Made by a program: the position numbers and the translations under genes
DNA from: an uncultured Synergistaceae bacterium
GTDB lineage: Bacteria; Synergistota; Synergistia; Synergistales; Aminobacteriaceae
Direction: 5' to 3'
DNA: 5,010 nucleotides
Assembly (NCBI GenBank): GCA_937870605.1
Contig: CALMZW010000264.1
Location: forward strand, 1-5,010
In this document: positions 5,005 to 5,010 of the stretch, one piece after another
How positions within the stretch are numbered: the first letter of the stretch is position 1
Layout of the letters: every line of letters starts with the position of its first letter
Notes under the pieces: generated by a model
The model's input: only the letters and a program-made list of their open reading frames with translations
The model's database searches: none
What the model was told of the DNA's origin: nothing

Positions 5005-5010
5005 CCCCTC
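5005..5010 (-). promoter_or_regulatory. ribosome binding site of the CcdA-like gene
   Basis: GAGGGG on the minus strand at the window edge precedes tandem ATG codons at 5001 and 4998. The TAG between them (5004-5002) could be the stop of a further upstream gene, but this cannot be judged here. Confidence 0.5.

Overview
The window comes from a bacterium of moderately high GC content with ordinary sigma-70-type promoters and Shine-Dalgarno sites. Nothing here fixes the phylum. All protein genes belong to widespread chromosomal families. There is no transposase, integrase, CRISPR array, tRNA or rRNA.

Layout: (1) 1-785, plus strand: the 3' two-thirds or more of a DUF72 (YecE-like) TIM-barrel protein, cut by the left edge. 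(2) 786-1283: no conventional gene. It holds a good promoter (-35 at 799-804, -10 TATAAT at 822-827), an unrecognised region with several hairpins, a degenerate 60-nt-period direct repeat and an open frame broken only by two TAG codons, then a very strong intrinsic terminator (13-bp stem, T8) at 1175-1223. The simplest reading is a stand-alone RNA of about 390 nt between two convergent transcription units. I cannot match it to any RNA family I know. (3) 1284-5001, minus strand: four genes in transcription order, a CcdA/DsbD-like membrane thiol-electron carrier (4294-5001), an ArsR-family repressor (3878-4288), LemA (3286-3837) and a DUF2207 membrane protein with a glycine tail (1284-3260).

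The minus-strand genes form two functional pairs. CcdA-like and ArsR are 5 bp apart and are probably co-transcribed from a promoter to the right of the window, with ArsR likely sensing a thiol-reactive metal(loid) or redox signal. LemA and DUF2207 are 25 bp apart and form a recurrent envelope-associated pair of poorly known function. A TATAAT box overlapping the arsR stop codon could drive the second pair separately.

The two most unusual signals are the unidentified RNA-like unit at 799-1223 and a perfect 14-bp hairpin followed by a U-rich run inside the DUF2207 signal-peptide codons (3202-3242), which looks like an intragenic attenuator or terminator between lemA and the DUF2207 gene.
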